DNA from: Aequorivita lipolytica
Lineage (GTDB): Bacteria > Bacteroidota > Bacteroidia > Flavobacteriales > Flavobacteriaceae
Reading direction: 5' to 3'
DNA length: 64,000 bases
Assembly: GCF_007997135.1 (NCBI RefSeq)
Contig: NZ_VORU01000003.1
Span: 248,001-312,000 of the forward strand
Shown piece by piece: positions 42,531 through 51,091 of this stretch (positions within the stretch are counted from its first letter, which is position 1; each line of letters starts with the position of its first letter). The notes beneath the pieces were generated by a model that saw only the letters and a program-made list of their open reading frames with translations, was not told where the DNA came from and did not search any database. Made by a program: the position numbers and the translations under genes.

Positions 42531-44795
42531 ATGAAAAAAAGTACTTTTAAACCATTTCTGATTGTATGTTTATTGCTTTTAAGCTTTGGAATACAAGCTC
42601 AGAATGCGTTGTGGAACAAAGTTTCCAACACAGAAACGCAAAACAGACAGAAAACCTTCCGCAAGACAATACCGCAGGATTTTAATTTATTTTCACTCAA
42701 CACTTCCGCTTTAAAAAATCAATTGGGACAAGCTCCCGCGAGATTCAGTGGTCTTTCAAACGTTATTATTGAATTGCCAACAAACAATGGCGAGTTGCAA
42801 CATTTCCGTGTGTATGAGGCTTCCGTTATGGAACCTATTTTACAGGCACAATACCCAAACATCCGTTCATATGCCGCACAGGGAATTGAGGATGGTTCTG
42901 CCGTTGCACGCTTTAGTGTTTCAGACGCAGGTGTAAACGTGATGATTTCATCAGTTCACTATTCAACAATATACATTGATCCTTACACTAAGGACAAAAA
43001 TTATTACATTTCATACAATGTTAATAGCCTACCCGCAGACCCTAATGGTTTTGAATGCTTGGTTGAAGAAGCCATAGGCCCAGAATTGGATATGGAACAA
43101 AGAAATGCTGATGATGGTATGTTAAGAACCTATAGATTGGCATTGGCCTGTACTGGTGAATATGCTTTTTATCACTGGTCTGTTCAGGCAGGAATTGACC
43201 CAAGTGCTCCCGATGCTGTAAAAAAAGCCGAAGTACTTTCAGCGATGAACACCAGTATGACCCGCGTAAACGGTGTGTATGAAATAGACGTTGCGTTAAC
43301 TATGGTTCTTGTAGCCAACAATACTGATGTTATTTATCTGAATGCTGGTACTGATCCTTACACCAATAATAATGGATTTACAATGCTTGGCCAAAACCAA
43401 TCTAATATTGATAGCGTTATTGGCTCCGCAAATTATGACATCGGCCACGTATTCAGTACTGGAGGTGGTGGAGTTGCCGGTCTTCGTGTACCTTGCGTAA
43501 ATGGTCAAAAAGCCAGAGGCGTAACAGGTTTGGGTGCGCCAATTGGAGACTTTTATGATATTGACTATGTAGCACACGAAATGGGCCATCAATTTGGCGC
43601 AAACCATACATTTAATGGAACCGCTGGGGCTTGTGGTGGTGGGAATAGGAATCTTGCTACAGCCTTTGAACCTGGAAGTGGCTCCACAATCATGGCGTAT
43701 GCCGGTATTTGTGGAGGTCAAAATGTTCAAGCACATAGTGATTCCTATTTTACCGCAATAAGTATTCAGGAAATGTGGAGTTTTATTAGTAATGGTCAAG
43801 GGCAATGTTCTGTAAATACACCAACTAATAATTTGCCTCCTACTGCCGACGCAGGAATTGATTATACAATTCCAAAATCTACTCCATTTATCTTACAAGG
43901 AGTTGCCACTGATCCAGATGGCGGCAATGTGCTTTCACACTGTTGGGAACAAATGGATAACCAAAATTCTCCACAGCCACCACAAAACACTTCAACCTCA
44001 GGGCCAGCATTTAGATCAATAAATCCATTGCCAGATCCAGAGAGATATATGCCAGCATTAGCGACTGTTATAAACAATCAAACACAAACTACTTGGGAGG
44101 TTGTTCCTTCAGTTGGAAGACTTTTGCGTTTCCGCTATACTGTTCGCGATAATGCTGCCGGCGGCGGATCAACAGCAAGCGACAATATGAATGTTAACGT
44201 TGAGGGAACTGCTGGACCATTCTTGGTAACTTCACAAGCAGTTCCTACTACTTGGACTATCGGAAATACCGAAAACATTACTTGGGATGTTGCCGGAACA
44301 AATGTTGCTCCCGTAAATAGCCCAAATGTAGATATATGGTTTTCAACCGATGGCGGGCAAACATATCCCGTTAGCATTGCTTTAAACGTGCCAAACACTG
44401 GTAGTGCGTCAATCAATGTACCAAACGTTAACACAACCACTGGTAGGTTAATGGTAATTTCATCAAACAATATTTTCTATGACCTTAACAATGCAGTTAT
44501 TACTGTTGATGGAATTGTAGGTGTTGAAGACTTTACGTTTGATAATTTTGCGGTTTATCCAAACCCATCAAACGGAACTTTCAACCTTACATTCAAGCCT
44601 GCTTCAAATGATAATATTGAAGTTGCACTTTATGATTTAAGAGGAAGAGCCATCAGTCAATCTACTTTTGATGATGTTTCAGCATCAAGTACTTTCAGCA
44701 AACAATTGGATTACAATTATGTTCAAAGCGGAATGTACTTCCTTGTTGTGAAAAACGGCAATAAAGTAACTACCAAGAAGGTTGTTAAGAATTAA
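42531..44795 (+). CDS. Secreted zinc metalloprotease with T9SS sorting domain
   Basis: 754-residue exported metalloendopeptidase of the metzincin (reprolysin-like) type. Signal peptide (KKSTFKPFLIVCLLLLSFGI), a propeptide-like region (about 30-200), and a catalytic domain with HEMGHQFGANHTF (H349 is the first ligand), followed by a Met-turn-like TIMAYAGICGG. After the peptidase come PKD/Fn3-like strands (about 430-660), then a type A T9SS domain (VYPNPSNGTFNLTFKPASND ... GMYFLVVKNGNKVTTKKVV). It is probably released or surface-bound and degrades protein for nutrition. A terminator follows; the divergent neighbour is the adhesin-like gene. Confidence 0.93.
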   Translation: MKKSTFKPFLIVCLLLLSFGIQAQNALWNKVSNTETQNRQKTFRKTIPQDFNLFSLNTSALKNQLGQAPARFSGLSNVIIELPTNNGELQHFRVYEASVMEPILQAQYPNIRSYAAQGIEDGSAVARFSVSDAGVNVMISSVHYSTIYIDPYTKDKNYYISYNVNSLPADPNGFECLVEEAIGPELDMEQRNADDGMLRTYRLALACTGEYAFYHWSVQAGIDPSAPDAVKKAEVLSAMNTSMTRVNGVYEIDVALTMVLVANNTDVIYLNAGTDPYTNNNGFTMLGQNQSNIDSVIGSANYDIGHVFSTGGGGVAGLRVPCVNGQKARGVTGLGAPIGDFYDIDYVAHEMGHQFGANHTFNGTAGACGGGNRNLATAFEPGSGSTIMAYAGICGGQNVQAHSDSYFTAISIQEMWSFISNGQGQCSVNTPTNNLPPTADAGIDYTIPKSTPFILQGVATDPDGGNVLSHCWEQMDNQNSPQPPQNTSTSGPAFRSINPLPDPERYMPALATVINNQTQTTWEVVPSVGRLLRFRYTVRDNAAGGGSTASDNMNVNVEGTAGPFLVTSQAVPTTWTIGNTENITWDVAGTNVAPVNSPNVDIWFSTDGGQTYPVSIALNVPNTGSASINVPNVNTTTGRLMVISSNNIFYDLNNAVITVDGIVGVEDFTFDNFAVYPNPSNGTFNLTFKPASNDNIEVALYDLRGRAISQSTFDDVSASSTFSKQLDYNYVQSGMYFLVVKNGNKVTTKKVVKN

Positions 44796-44815
44796 GTTTC
44801 AATAACAATTGCTTA

Positions 44816-44852
44816 TAAAAAAGAGGCGTTCAGATTGAACGCCTCTTTTGTT
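44816..44852 (+). terminator. Terminator after the metalloprotease
   Basis: AAAGAGGCGTTCA pairs with TGAACGCCTCTTT around a three-base loop and is followed by T-rich sequence. Confidence 0.88.
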
Positions 44853-44972
44853 TTATAGATTTAGAAAACAAGAGTTAAAGGAAACAGGACATAAGGGAAA
44901 CAAGAGAATTCTCGATATATCAGGAAACCGTCTTAGTTCCAGTAGCGAAGCGGTCTTGGTTCTTGGATCTTT

Positions 44973-45509
44973 TTACATCTTCACCATTTCCGAAATATGC
45001 GTAACTACCTGCGAAGTTTTTTCCACTTTAAATTTAAGGTCGAAAGTAATTCCTTGGCTGCTTTTTTCAACTAAAAGTTTTCCGTTGGTTACAGGATAAT
45101 AGCCGGCTTCGCCTTTACAGAAGCAGTGCTTTCCATATAGCAAATTTACATCGGTCAAAGAAGCGTCTACCTTTCGCAAGGTAGTTGTGGCAGTAGGAAT
45201 TTCAAAATGAATGGTTTCAGAATAATCACCATCCACAGTACCTTCCGGCCCTTCTTTGGAATAGGTGTAAACTACAACCATATTTTCTCCAGCTGCCATT
45301 TCTGGATAGGTAGCGCCAGTGCCATCTTCCTTTATAACCAAACGCTTGTTTTTGTGGACCATCACGCTGCAAGTTCCTTCTTCGGGGCAGCCCGTAACTT
45401 TATTTTCTACTTGTTCCATTTTCGTGTTTTCTGATGAAATTACTGTTCCCGTCTGCGTTTTGCAGGCATTGACAAAAAAGAGTGGAATTAAAAAATATAA
45501 TGCTTTCAT
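44973..45509 (-). CDS. Small lipoprotein of unknown function
   Basis: 178-residue predicted lipoprotein; MKALYFLIPLFFVNAC places the lipid Cys at 16. The body has four further Cys (CPEEGTC and CFCKG), a strand-rich layout, and ends VEKTSQVVTHISEMVKM. No family was recognised. It is convergent with the metalloprotease, with 177 bases between that hold only the terminator. Upstream lies a tandem-repeat spacer and another lipoprotein gene on the same strand. Confidence 0.6.
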   Translation of the reverse strand: MKALYFLIPLFFVNACKTQTGTVISSENTKMEQVENKVTGCPEEGTCSVMVHKNKRLVIKEDGTGATYPEMAAGENMVVVYTYSKEGPEGTVDGDYSETIHFEIPTATTTLRKVDASLTDVNLLYGKHCFCKGEAGYYPVTNGKLLVEKSSQGITFDLKFKVEKTSQVVTHISEMVKM

Positions 45510-45576
45510 AATTTATTTATTTATTTGTGTTTCACTAATTTGTTACTCATTATCCAGCTTCAAGCTTCAAGCCTCC

Positions 45577-45653
45577 AACATCCAGCTTCCAACATCCAGC
45601 TTCCAACATCCAGCTTCCAACATCCAGCTTCCAACATCCAGCTTCCAACATCC
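45577..45653. repeat. Tandem 14-base repeat AACATCCAGCTTCC
   Basis: Five full copies and one partial copy of AACATCCAGCTTCC, preceded by degenerate forms (CCAGCTTCAAGCTTC). It lies between two lipoprotein genes and ends next to the stop of the upstream one. Confidence 0.9.
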
Positions 45654-46397
45654 CTAATTTTCCAATTCAACCTCTAAATCAAGTAAATCCGGATTATTGA
45701 AATATTCTATAAAAGGTGCCTGAATACTAACCGTTTTTTTGTCTTCTGAAAAAGTAGCTTCCGGATTTGATGTTTTCTTTATTTTCTTCGGAAAGGTATA
45801 ATTCAAAGTATAATTGGATCCGCCCATAAACGCTTCAGCCTGTTTCATACTGTCCACCTGCTGTTGGTGCATTTTTTTATCTTTTATATAGGCATCGCGT
45901 TTAAAAGTACCCTTTTTAAATGAATAATTTACCCCAATAATTTCTGGGGAATCTTCTTCTTTTTTAGTCTCTTGGGAATTGGAATCCATATTTGGCATCA
46001 AATTGCTTGCCTGCTCCAGTCCGTTCAAAATATCGTTCGCCTCACTTATGTTTTTGAATTTTGTTGAAATATCATAAACCATTTCGGAAGTTTCCGAGTT
46101 CATAATTATGTGAATATTAAAATTTTCAAGCTTCTTCAATTTCTCCTGTTCTATTGCAGAAAGTTTGGAAATACTATCTTTTTTTTCTTCTAAAAACTGC
46201 TTCATATAAACAATGGTATCCATTTTTACTTCCATAGAATCAGTAACGGCCGCGCCGCCAAAGGCCATCATTTCGTTCATGTTTACTTCCACAGTCATGG
46301 TTCCGCTACCATCTTCATTCATAACCATGGTTTCGGTAAATTGGCAACTTGTGGCAGTAAAAGCCAAGGCAAAAAGGAATAGTAATTTTTGTATCAT
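45654..46397 (-). CDS. Lipoprotein of unknown function
   Basis: 247-residue predicted lipoprotein with lipobox TATSC (Cys18). It opens with a repeated strand pattern (FTETMVMNEDGSGTMTVEVN) and holds a helical, charged middle (KQFLEEKKDSISKLSAIEQE). No family was recognised beyond resemblance to other Bacteroidota outer-membrane lipoproteins. The C-terminus is acidic and ends directly next to the 14-base repeat array. The Pmp3-like gene lies 4 bases upstream on the same strand. Confidence 0.6.
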   Translation of the reverse strand: MIQKLLFLFALAFTATSCQFTETMVMNEDGSGTMTVEVNMNEMMAFGGAAVTDSMEVKMDTIVYMKQFLEEKKDSISKLSAIEQEKLKKLENFNIHIIMNSETSEMVYDISTKFKNISEANDILNGLEQASNLMPNMDSNSQETKKEEDSPEIIGVNYSFKKGTFKRDAYIKDKKMHQQQVDSMKQAEAFMGGSNYTLNYTFPKKIKKTSNPEATFSEDKKTVSIQAPFIEYFNNPDLLDLEVELEN

Positions 46398-46401
46398 TTG
46401 A

Positions 46402-46560
46402 TTATTTTTTAGGGTTGTTCAAAATAATTAACGCGGCAATCACACCCGGAACCCAACCGCAAACGGTAAGTATAAAAACGATCAAAACGGAACCACAACC
46501 CTTACCAATTACGGCAAGTGGCGGGAAAAGAATTGCTAACAGAACTCTCCATATATTCAT
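46402..46560 (-). CDS. YqaE/Pmp3-family small membrane protein
   Basis: 52-residue protein, shorter than most gene finders list. It reads MNIWRVLLAILFPPLAVIGK then a hydrophobic second helix (VLIVFILTVCGWVPGVIAAL) and ends NNPKK. The two transmembrane helices, the FPPLAV motif and the WxPGxIAAL string are diagnostic of the Pmp3/YqaE proteolipids, which affect membrane potential and salt tolerance in yeast and plants. The bacterial role is unknown. It ends four bases before the next lipoprotein gene, so the two are probably cotranscribed. Confidence 0.85.
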   Translation of the reverse strand: MNIWRVLLAILFPPLAVIGKGCGSVLIVFILTVCGWVPGVIAALIILNNPKK

Positions 46561-46633
46561 AGAAAACAAATTTACGATTAATATTTAAGCTATGTGTCAA
46601 GCCATTTTTCCTTTTGTTACAAGATTTTATTTT

Positions 46634-46727
46634 TAACCACAAAGTTTAAAGAGTTTTACACAAATGGCATAAACTTTTTCTCTGTGTGCTTCGTGCCTAC
46701 TTTGTGTTCTCTGTGGTTTTTTTTACA
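46634..46727. repeat. TTTGTGTTCTCTGTGGTT-type intergenic repeat
   Basis: The spacer before lysS holds ACCACAAAGTTTAAAGAG and CTTTGTGTTCTCTGTGGTTT facing each other. The second word recurs at 51514-51537 (CTCTGTGTTCTCTGTGGTAA). Confidence 0.5.
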
Positions 46728-46763
46728 ACTAGTGCTTCATTCTCTCTTATAACTATCATTTTG

Positions 46764-46816
46764 AAATTTGAAATTGGTTTTTTTTTGGGATTTGGAATTT
46801 GAGATTTGGAATTTAT
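46764..46816. repeat. AAATTCCAAAT repeat, copy D (single arm)
   Basis: GGGATTTGGAATTTGAGATT followed by TGGAATTTATG matches the right arm of copies A-C. No left arm is present, so this is a partial copy upstream of lysS. Confidence 0.65.
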
Positions 46817-46843
46817 GTTTTAGTATATAGAACTTCCTTTCCC

Positions 46844-46851
46844 TATCTTTG
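46844..46851 (+). promoter_or_regulatory. -7 box of lysS
   Basis: TATCTTTG, an exact TAnnTTTG match 24 bases before the lysS ATG. A TTTTAG word about 20 bases upstream may serve as a weak -33 box. Confidence 0.5.
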
Positions 46852-46875
46852 CACGTCATTTTTTAGAAAAAATCT

Positions 46876-48567
46876 ATGCAACTTTCTGAACTGGAAATCA
46901 TCCGAAGAGAAAAACTACAACAGCTACGCGATCGTGGAATCAATCCCTATCCCGCAGATTTATACCCTGTAAACAACACTTCAAAAAAGATAAAGGATAA
47001 TTTTGAGGAGGGAAAAAAGGTGGTAATTGCCGGAAGGTTGATGTCCCGAAGAATTCAGGGAAAAGCTTCCTTTGCTGAACTTCAGGATGCTGACGGACGC
47101 ATACAAGTGTATTTTAATCGCGACGAAATTTGTACAGGCGAAGACAAAACCCTTTACAACGAAGTATATAAAAAACTGTTGGATATTGGCGATTTCATAG
47201 GTATTGAAGGCGAATTATTCAACACTCAAGTAGGCGAAAAAACCGTAATGGTAAAAAACTTCACCCTACTCAGCAAAGCCTTAAAACCGTTGCCACAACC
47301 GCGTGTTGATGCCGACGGAAAAGTACACGACGCCTTTACAGACCCTGAACAACGTTACCGCCAACGCTATGCAGATTTGGTAGTGAACCCACACGTAAAG
47401 GAAATTTTTGTAAAGCGGACCAAGCTTTTCAACGCCATGCGAAGCTTCTTTAACGAGCGTGGCTATTTTGAAGTGGAAACTCCCGTTTTGCAACCCATTC
47501 CCGGCGGCGCGGCGGCGCGACCTTTCACAACACATCACAATTCGTTGGACATTCCACTTTATATGCGAATTGCCAATGAGTTGTACCTAAAAAGATTGAT
47601 TGTCGGTGGTTTCGACGGTGTTTATGAATTCTCCAAAAACTTCCGGAATGAAGGGATGGACCGCACCCACAACCCAGAATTTACCGCTATGGAAATTTAC
47701 GTTTCCTATAAAGATTACAACTGGATGATGGATTTCTGCGAGCAGTTGCTGGAATTCTGCGCGATGGAAGTAAACGGCACTACAAAAGCTACCTTCGGAA
47801 ATCACGAAATAGATTTTAAAGCGCCCTATCCAAGAGTAACCATGGCCAAAGCAATCCAAAACTTTACTGGTTTTGACATTACCGGAAAAACCGAGGATGA
47901 AATACGCAAAGCTGCTTTAGACATGAAAATTCCTGTGGATGATACTATGGGCAAAGGAAAACTGATTGATGAAATTTTCGGCGAAAAGTGCGAAGGCAAT
48001 TACATTCAGCCAACCTTCATTACAGATTATCCAAAAGAAATGAGTCCACTCTGCAAAGAGCACCGCGAAAACCCAGAACTAACGGAACGTTTTGAACTTA
48101 TGGTTTGTGGTAAAGAAATAGCAAACGCCTACAGCGAATTGAACGACCCCATAGACCAACGCGAACGTTTTGAAGCCCAACTAAAACTTGCAGACAGAGG
48201 CGATGACGAAGCAACGGCATTTATAGATTACGATTTCCTTAGAGCACTGGAATACGGTATGCCACCAACCAGCGGTATGGGCATCGGGATGGACCGTTTG
48301 GTTATGTTTCTTACAAACAATGCCTCCATACAGGAAGTGCTTTTCTTCCCACAAATGCGCCCCGAAAAGAAAAAGGTGGAAATGACTGAGGATGAAAAAG
48401 CGGTTTACACAATTTTAAAAGCGAACTCGCCAATTGCTTTGGAAGATCTAAAAGCCCAAAGCGGCCTAAGCAACAAAAAGTGGGACAAGGCCATAAAAGG
48501 TTTGACTGCTTCAAAATTGGCAAAGGTTGAAAAGCCGGATGAAGATTTGATGGTTTCGGGTTTATAA
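46876..48567 (+). CDS. lysS: Lysine--tRNA ligase, class II
   Basis: 563-residue enzyme that charges tRNA-Lys. Order: anticodon-binding OB fold (about 50-150, KVVIAGRLMSRRIQGKASFA), then the class II catalytic core with motif 1 (FVKRTKLFNAMRSFFNERGY), motif 2 (FRNEGMDRTHNPEFTAMEIY) and motif 3 (GMGIGMDRLVMFLTN). It is about 60 residues longer than E. coli LysS because of a C-terminal tail (YTILKANSPIALEDLKAQSG ... KVEKPDEDL) that looks like a small winged-helix or WHEP-like domain; related Bacteroidota enzymes often carry it. Divergent from the Pmp3-like gene and followed by a terminator. Confidence 0.97.
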   Translation: MQLSELEIIRREKLQQLRDRGINPYPADLYPVNNTSKKIKDNFEEGKKVVIAGRLMSRRIQGKASFAELQDADGRIQVYFNRDEICTGEDKTLYNEVYKKLLDIGDFIGIEGELFNTQVGEKTVMVKNFTLLSKALKPLPQPRVDADGKVHDAFTDPEQRYRQRYADLVVNPHVKEIFVKRTKLFNAMRSFFNERGYFEVETPVLQPIPGGAAARPFTTHHNSLDIPLYMRIANELYLKRLIVGGFDGVYEFSKNFRNEGMDRTHNPEFTAMEIYVSYKDYNWMMDFCEQLLEFCAMEVNGTTKATFGNHEIDFKAPYPRVTMAKAIQNFTGFDITGKTEDEIRKAALDMKIPVDDTMGKGKLIDEIFGEKCEGNYIQPTFITDYPKEMSPLCKEHRENPELTERFELMVCGKEIANAYSELNDPIDQRERFEAQLKLADRGDDEATAFIDYDFLRALEYGMPPTSGMGIGMDRLVMFLTNNASIQEVLFFPQMRPEKKKVEMTEDEKAVYTILKANSPIALEDLKAQSGLSNKKWDKAIKGLTASKLAKVEKPDEDLMVSGL

Positions 48568-48586
48568 AAAAGCAATTACGAATATT

Positions 48587-48626
48587 TAAAAAAGGAAATT
48601 CCCGAAATGGAGTTTCCTTTTTTTAA
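48587..48626 (+). terminator. Terminator after lysS
   Basis: AAAAAAGGAAATTCC pairs with GGAGTTTCCTTTTTT around a six-base loop, ending in a T run. The 340 bases after it, up to the next gene, hold a short tandem ATCAACC repeat (about 48855-48883) but no supported gene. Confidence 0.8.
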
Positions 48627-48854
48627 TGGCCGTTATATTTTAAAGTTTTATCTCGATAAGCGTCAAACCAAAAAGTGCCCGATACAATGTGAATGTAAAA
48701 GTCCAATTTGTTTATTGTTTGCCTCCCCCAATATATTTCTGAAGCAAACCCAGATTCACCAATTGCAAAATGCAATTATCATGTTGAGCGTTTTAAAAGT
48801 AAAACAGAAAAATGTAAACCAACAAAAGAAAATTCAAAACAGACTACCGCCTTC

Positions 48855-48884
48855 CATCAACCATCAACCATCAACCATCAACCC
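48855..48884. repeat. Tandem ATCAACC repeat
   Basis: The 7-base word ATCAACC occurs four times in succession in the spacer between lysS and the diheme lipoprotein. Confidence 0.7.
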
Positions 48885-48965
48885 CTTTGTCTACCGAAGC
48901 TATTTCAGCGTAGGTGGAATCAACTAAAAACTTTTTACTACTTTTAGCAACTCAATTTTACTAAA

Positions 48966-50222
48966 ATGAAGAAATTACTTTTTCTGGTCCTTATAGGCTT
49001 AATGATTACCGCTTGCGGAAAAGATGATAGTTATGATCCTGTAGAAACAGACACCCAAGCTCCTTCAAAACCCCTAAGCTTTACCGCCTCTGAACAAACT
49101 GAGACTTCTCTCAAACTCAGCTGGGCCGCCTCAACAGACAATGTGGGCGTTACTGGCTATCGTATTTATCAGGACGGTACAGCACTTGCAAACGTAATTA
49201 CAAAAACAAATACAACCATAACAGGGTTAACAGAAGGCACGGCCTATAGTTTCTATGTCACCGCGATTGACGCTAAAAACAATGAGTCGGCTCCCAGCAA
49301 TATTGTAGATGCTTTTACCGTAACCCAGCCTCTATCATTTTTGCCATTACTTTCAGAAATGGGAGTGTTTACTGGCACCCTTTCAAATTTAACACCCACG
49401 CAAGGAGTGCAGCTGTACGAAATAAACAGTACGCTCTTTTCAGATTATACTTATAAGCAACGGTTAATTCGCCTTCCCGAGGGACAAAGCATGCGCTATA
49501 ATAATACCGATCTGTTACCTACCTTTCCAGATAATACCCTGATTTCCAAAACATTTTATTACAACATAGATGAACGCGACCCTTCATTGGGTAAAAAAAT
49601 AATTGAAACACGTATTCTTCTTAAAGTAGACGGACAATGGCTTGTTGGAGATTATATTTGGAACGCCGCCCAAACCGAAGCCACCTACCGCGAAACTGGC
49701 AGTACCGAAGCTATAAGTTATATTGATAAAAATGGCGACACCCAAAATGTAAACTATCAAATTCCGTCAAAACAGGATTGTTTTACTTGCCATAACAACA
49801 ACGCAACCACCTTTCCTATCGGACCAAAATTGCGCAACTTAAATTTTGTTCCCTCCTATACAACCCAAAACCAATTGGATTATTTGGCCTCCGTTGGGCT
49901 CTTACAGGGCGTTAACCCAAGTAATGTAAGTGCTTTGCCCAATTGGGAAGATCAAACCTTATTGATTAAAGACCGCGCCCGGGCTTATGTGGATGTAAAC
50001 TGCGCCCACTGCCACCAGCCCGGTGGTAGCGTTCCGTCAGGGTTCAATTTAGACCTTAGACTGGAAACCGATTTTAACAACACCGGTATCTATACAAACC
50101 GCGGCGAAATAATAGCAAGGTTTCAAAGTACGCTACCAACTTACCGTATGCCACAGTTAGGAAGAACTGTTGTCCACGGGGAAGCCTTACAAATGCTGAA
50201 TGAATATATAGATTCTCTATAA
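48966..50222 (+). CDS. Lipoprotein with Fn3 domain and two heme-c motifs (SO2930-like)
   Basis: 418-residue predicted lipoprotein; lipobox ITAC with Cys17. Residues about 33-120 form a fibronectin type III domain (PSKPLSFTASEQTETSLKLS ... AYSFYVTAIDAKNNES). The rest resembles the SO2930 family of diheme cytochromes. Two heme attachment sites are present: CFTCH at 272-276 and CAHCH at 346-350, with Met-rich and His residues near the C-terminus (YRMPQLGRTVVHGEAL). It should take part in periplasmic or surface electron transfer; the partner is unknown. No cytochrome biogenesis or oxidase gene is next to it. Confidence 0.78.
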   Translation: MKKLLFLVLIGLMITACGKDDSYDPVETDTQAPSKPLSFTASEQTETSLKLSWAASTDNVGVTGYRIYQDGTALANVITKTNTTITGLTEGTAYSFYVTAIDAKNNESAPSNIVDAFTVTQPLSFLPLLSEMGVFTGTLSNLTPTQGVQLYEINSTLFSDYTYKQRLIRLPEGQSMRYNNTDLLPTFPDNTLISKTFYYNIDERDPSLGKKIIETRILLKVDGQWLVGDYIWNAAQTEATYRETGSTEAISYIDKNGDTQNVNYQIPSKQDCFTCHNNNATTFPIGPKLRNLNFVPSYTTQNQLDYLASVGLLQGVNPSNVSALPNWEDQTLLIKDRARAYVDVNCAHCHQPGGSVPSGFNLDLRLETDFNNTGIYTNRGEIIARFQSTLPTYRMPQLGRTVVHGEALQMLNEYIDSL

Positions 50223-50264
50223 AAGATTATTCTCCAAATATTTATCAAGAATTCTATTCAACCT

Positions 50265-50410
50265 GTCACACTGAGCGCAGTCGAAGTGTCACACTGAGCG
50301 CAGTCGAAGTGTCACACTGAGCGCAGTCGAAGTGCTGATCGAGCCTTGTCACACTGAGCGCAGTCGAAGTGCTGATCAAGCCTTGTCACACTGAGCGCAG
50401 TCGAAGTGCA
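50265..50410. repeat. Tandem 23-base repeat, five copies
   Basis: Five identical units beginning GTCACACTGAGCGCAG start at 50265, 50288, 50311, 50348 and 50385. The first three abut; the last two are separated by 14-base spacers (GCTGATCRAGCCTT). Each unit has internal dyad-like words (CACTGAGCGCAGTCGAAGTG). A sixth degenerate word (ACTGCGCTCGAAC) is at about 50450. The 350-base gap between genes holds nothing else. Confidence 0.92.
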
Positions 50411-50574
50411 GTCGTGACCTCGTTTAAAATCAGAAACCTAGAGTTGTGGACTGCGCTCGAACGGACATCAGAATTTTCTTTTTAGACAGCCTCCGTTATT
50501 TCAAAAAAGAGGTGCGATTAAACCTATTTAAAATTTCAACGTCATAGCTATGTTGAACAATAAAAATATACACT

Positions 50575-50988
50575 ATGAAAAAAGCAATAATAATTTTTAT
50601 GGCGCTTATCACTTTCGCCCTAACAGCACAGAACAAAAATTCTGACAGAAGGGAGCAGCGTAAAGAGATGAAAGAAAATTTTACCCCAGAGCAAAAGGCT
50701 GAACTCAAAACGAAAAAAATGACACTTGCGTTAAATTTGGATGAATCGCAACAGCTAAAGGTGAAACAACTGATTCTGGAAAAGCAAAGAACAAAACCAG
50801 AGCGTCGCGAAAATAGAAGCGAAATGACCGGTACCGAAAAGTTTGAAGCAAAAAGCGCAATGCTGGACCGCCGAATAGCGATGAAGAAAGAATTGAAAAA
50901 AATTCTCACCGAAGAGCAAATCACAAAATGGGAAAATAGCCACAAACGCAAAAATCCCCGTGATAAAAGAAATTTTGAAAAAAAGTAG
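50575..50988 (+). CDS. Small Spy/CpxP-like periplasmic protein
   Basis: 137-residue exported protein with a signal peptide (KKAIIIFMALITFALTAQ). The mature part is almost all charged helix with the pattern FTPEQKAELKTKKMTLALNL ... LDESQQLKVKQLILEKQ and KKILTEEQITKW. The LTxxQ-type words (FTPEQKAEL and LTEEQITKW) suggest the Spy/CpxP chaperone-like family of envelope stress proteins. It is very basic at the C-terminus. The function here is inferred only from the motif. It follows the repeat array. Confidence 0.65.
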   Translation: MKKAIIIFMALITFALTAQNKNSDRREQRKEMKENFTPEQKAELKTKKMTLALNLDESQQLKVKQLILEKQRTKPERRENRSEMTGTEKFEAKSAMLDRRIAMKKELKKILTEEQITKWENSHKRKNPRDKRNFEKK

Positions 50989-51091
50989 CTATTTAAATAA
51001 TTCTTAAAATTTCTTCTTTTGGCGCAGTTATTGTTTTCAATGTATTTAAATTGGTTACTTTAGTAATCCCTAAATTTTTAAAACAACTAAA

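Noticed and set aside
45577-45653. CRISPR array at the 14-base repeat
   Set aside because: No spacers between the units.
48607-48927. Open frame of 106 codons after lysS
   Set aside because: It starts inside the lysS terminator, has no signal of a real protein and ends in the ATCAACC repeat.
50265-50410. CRISPR array
   Set aside because: Units abut or are spaced by the same 14 bases, spacers are not unique 30-40 base sequences, and no cas gene is nearby.
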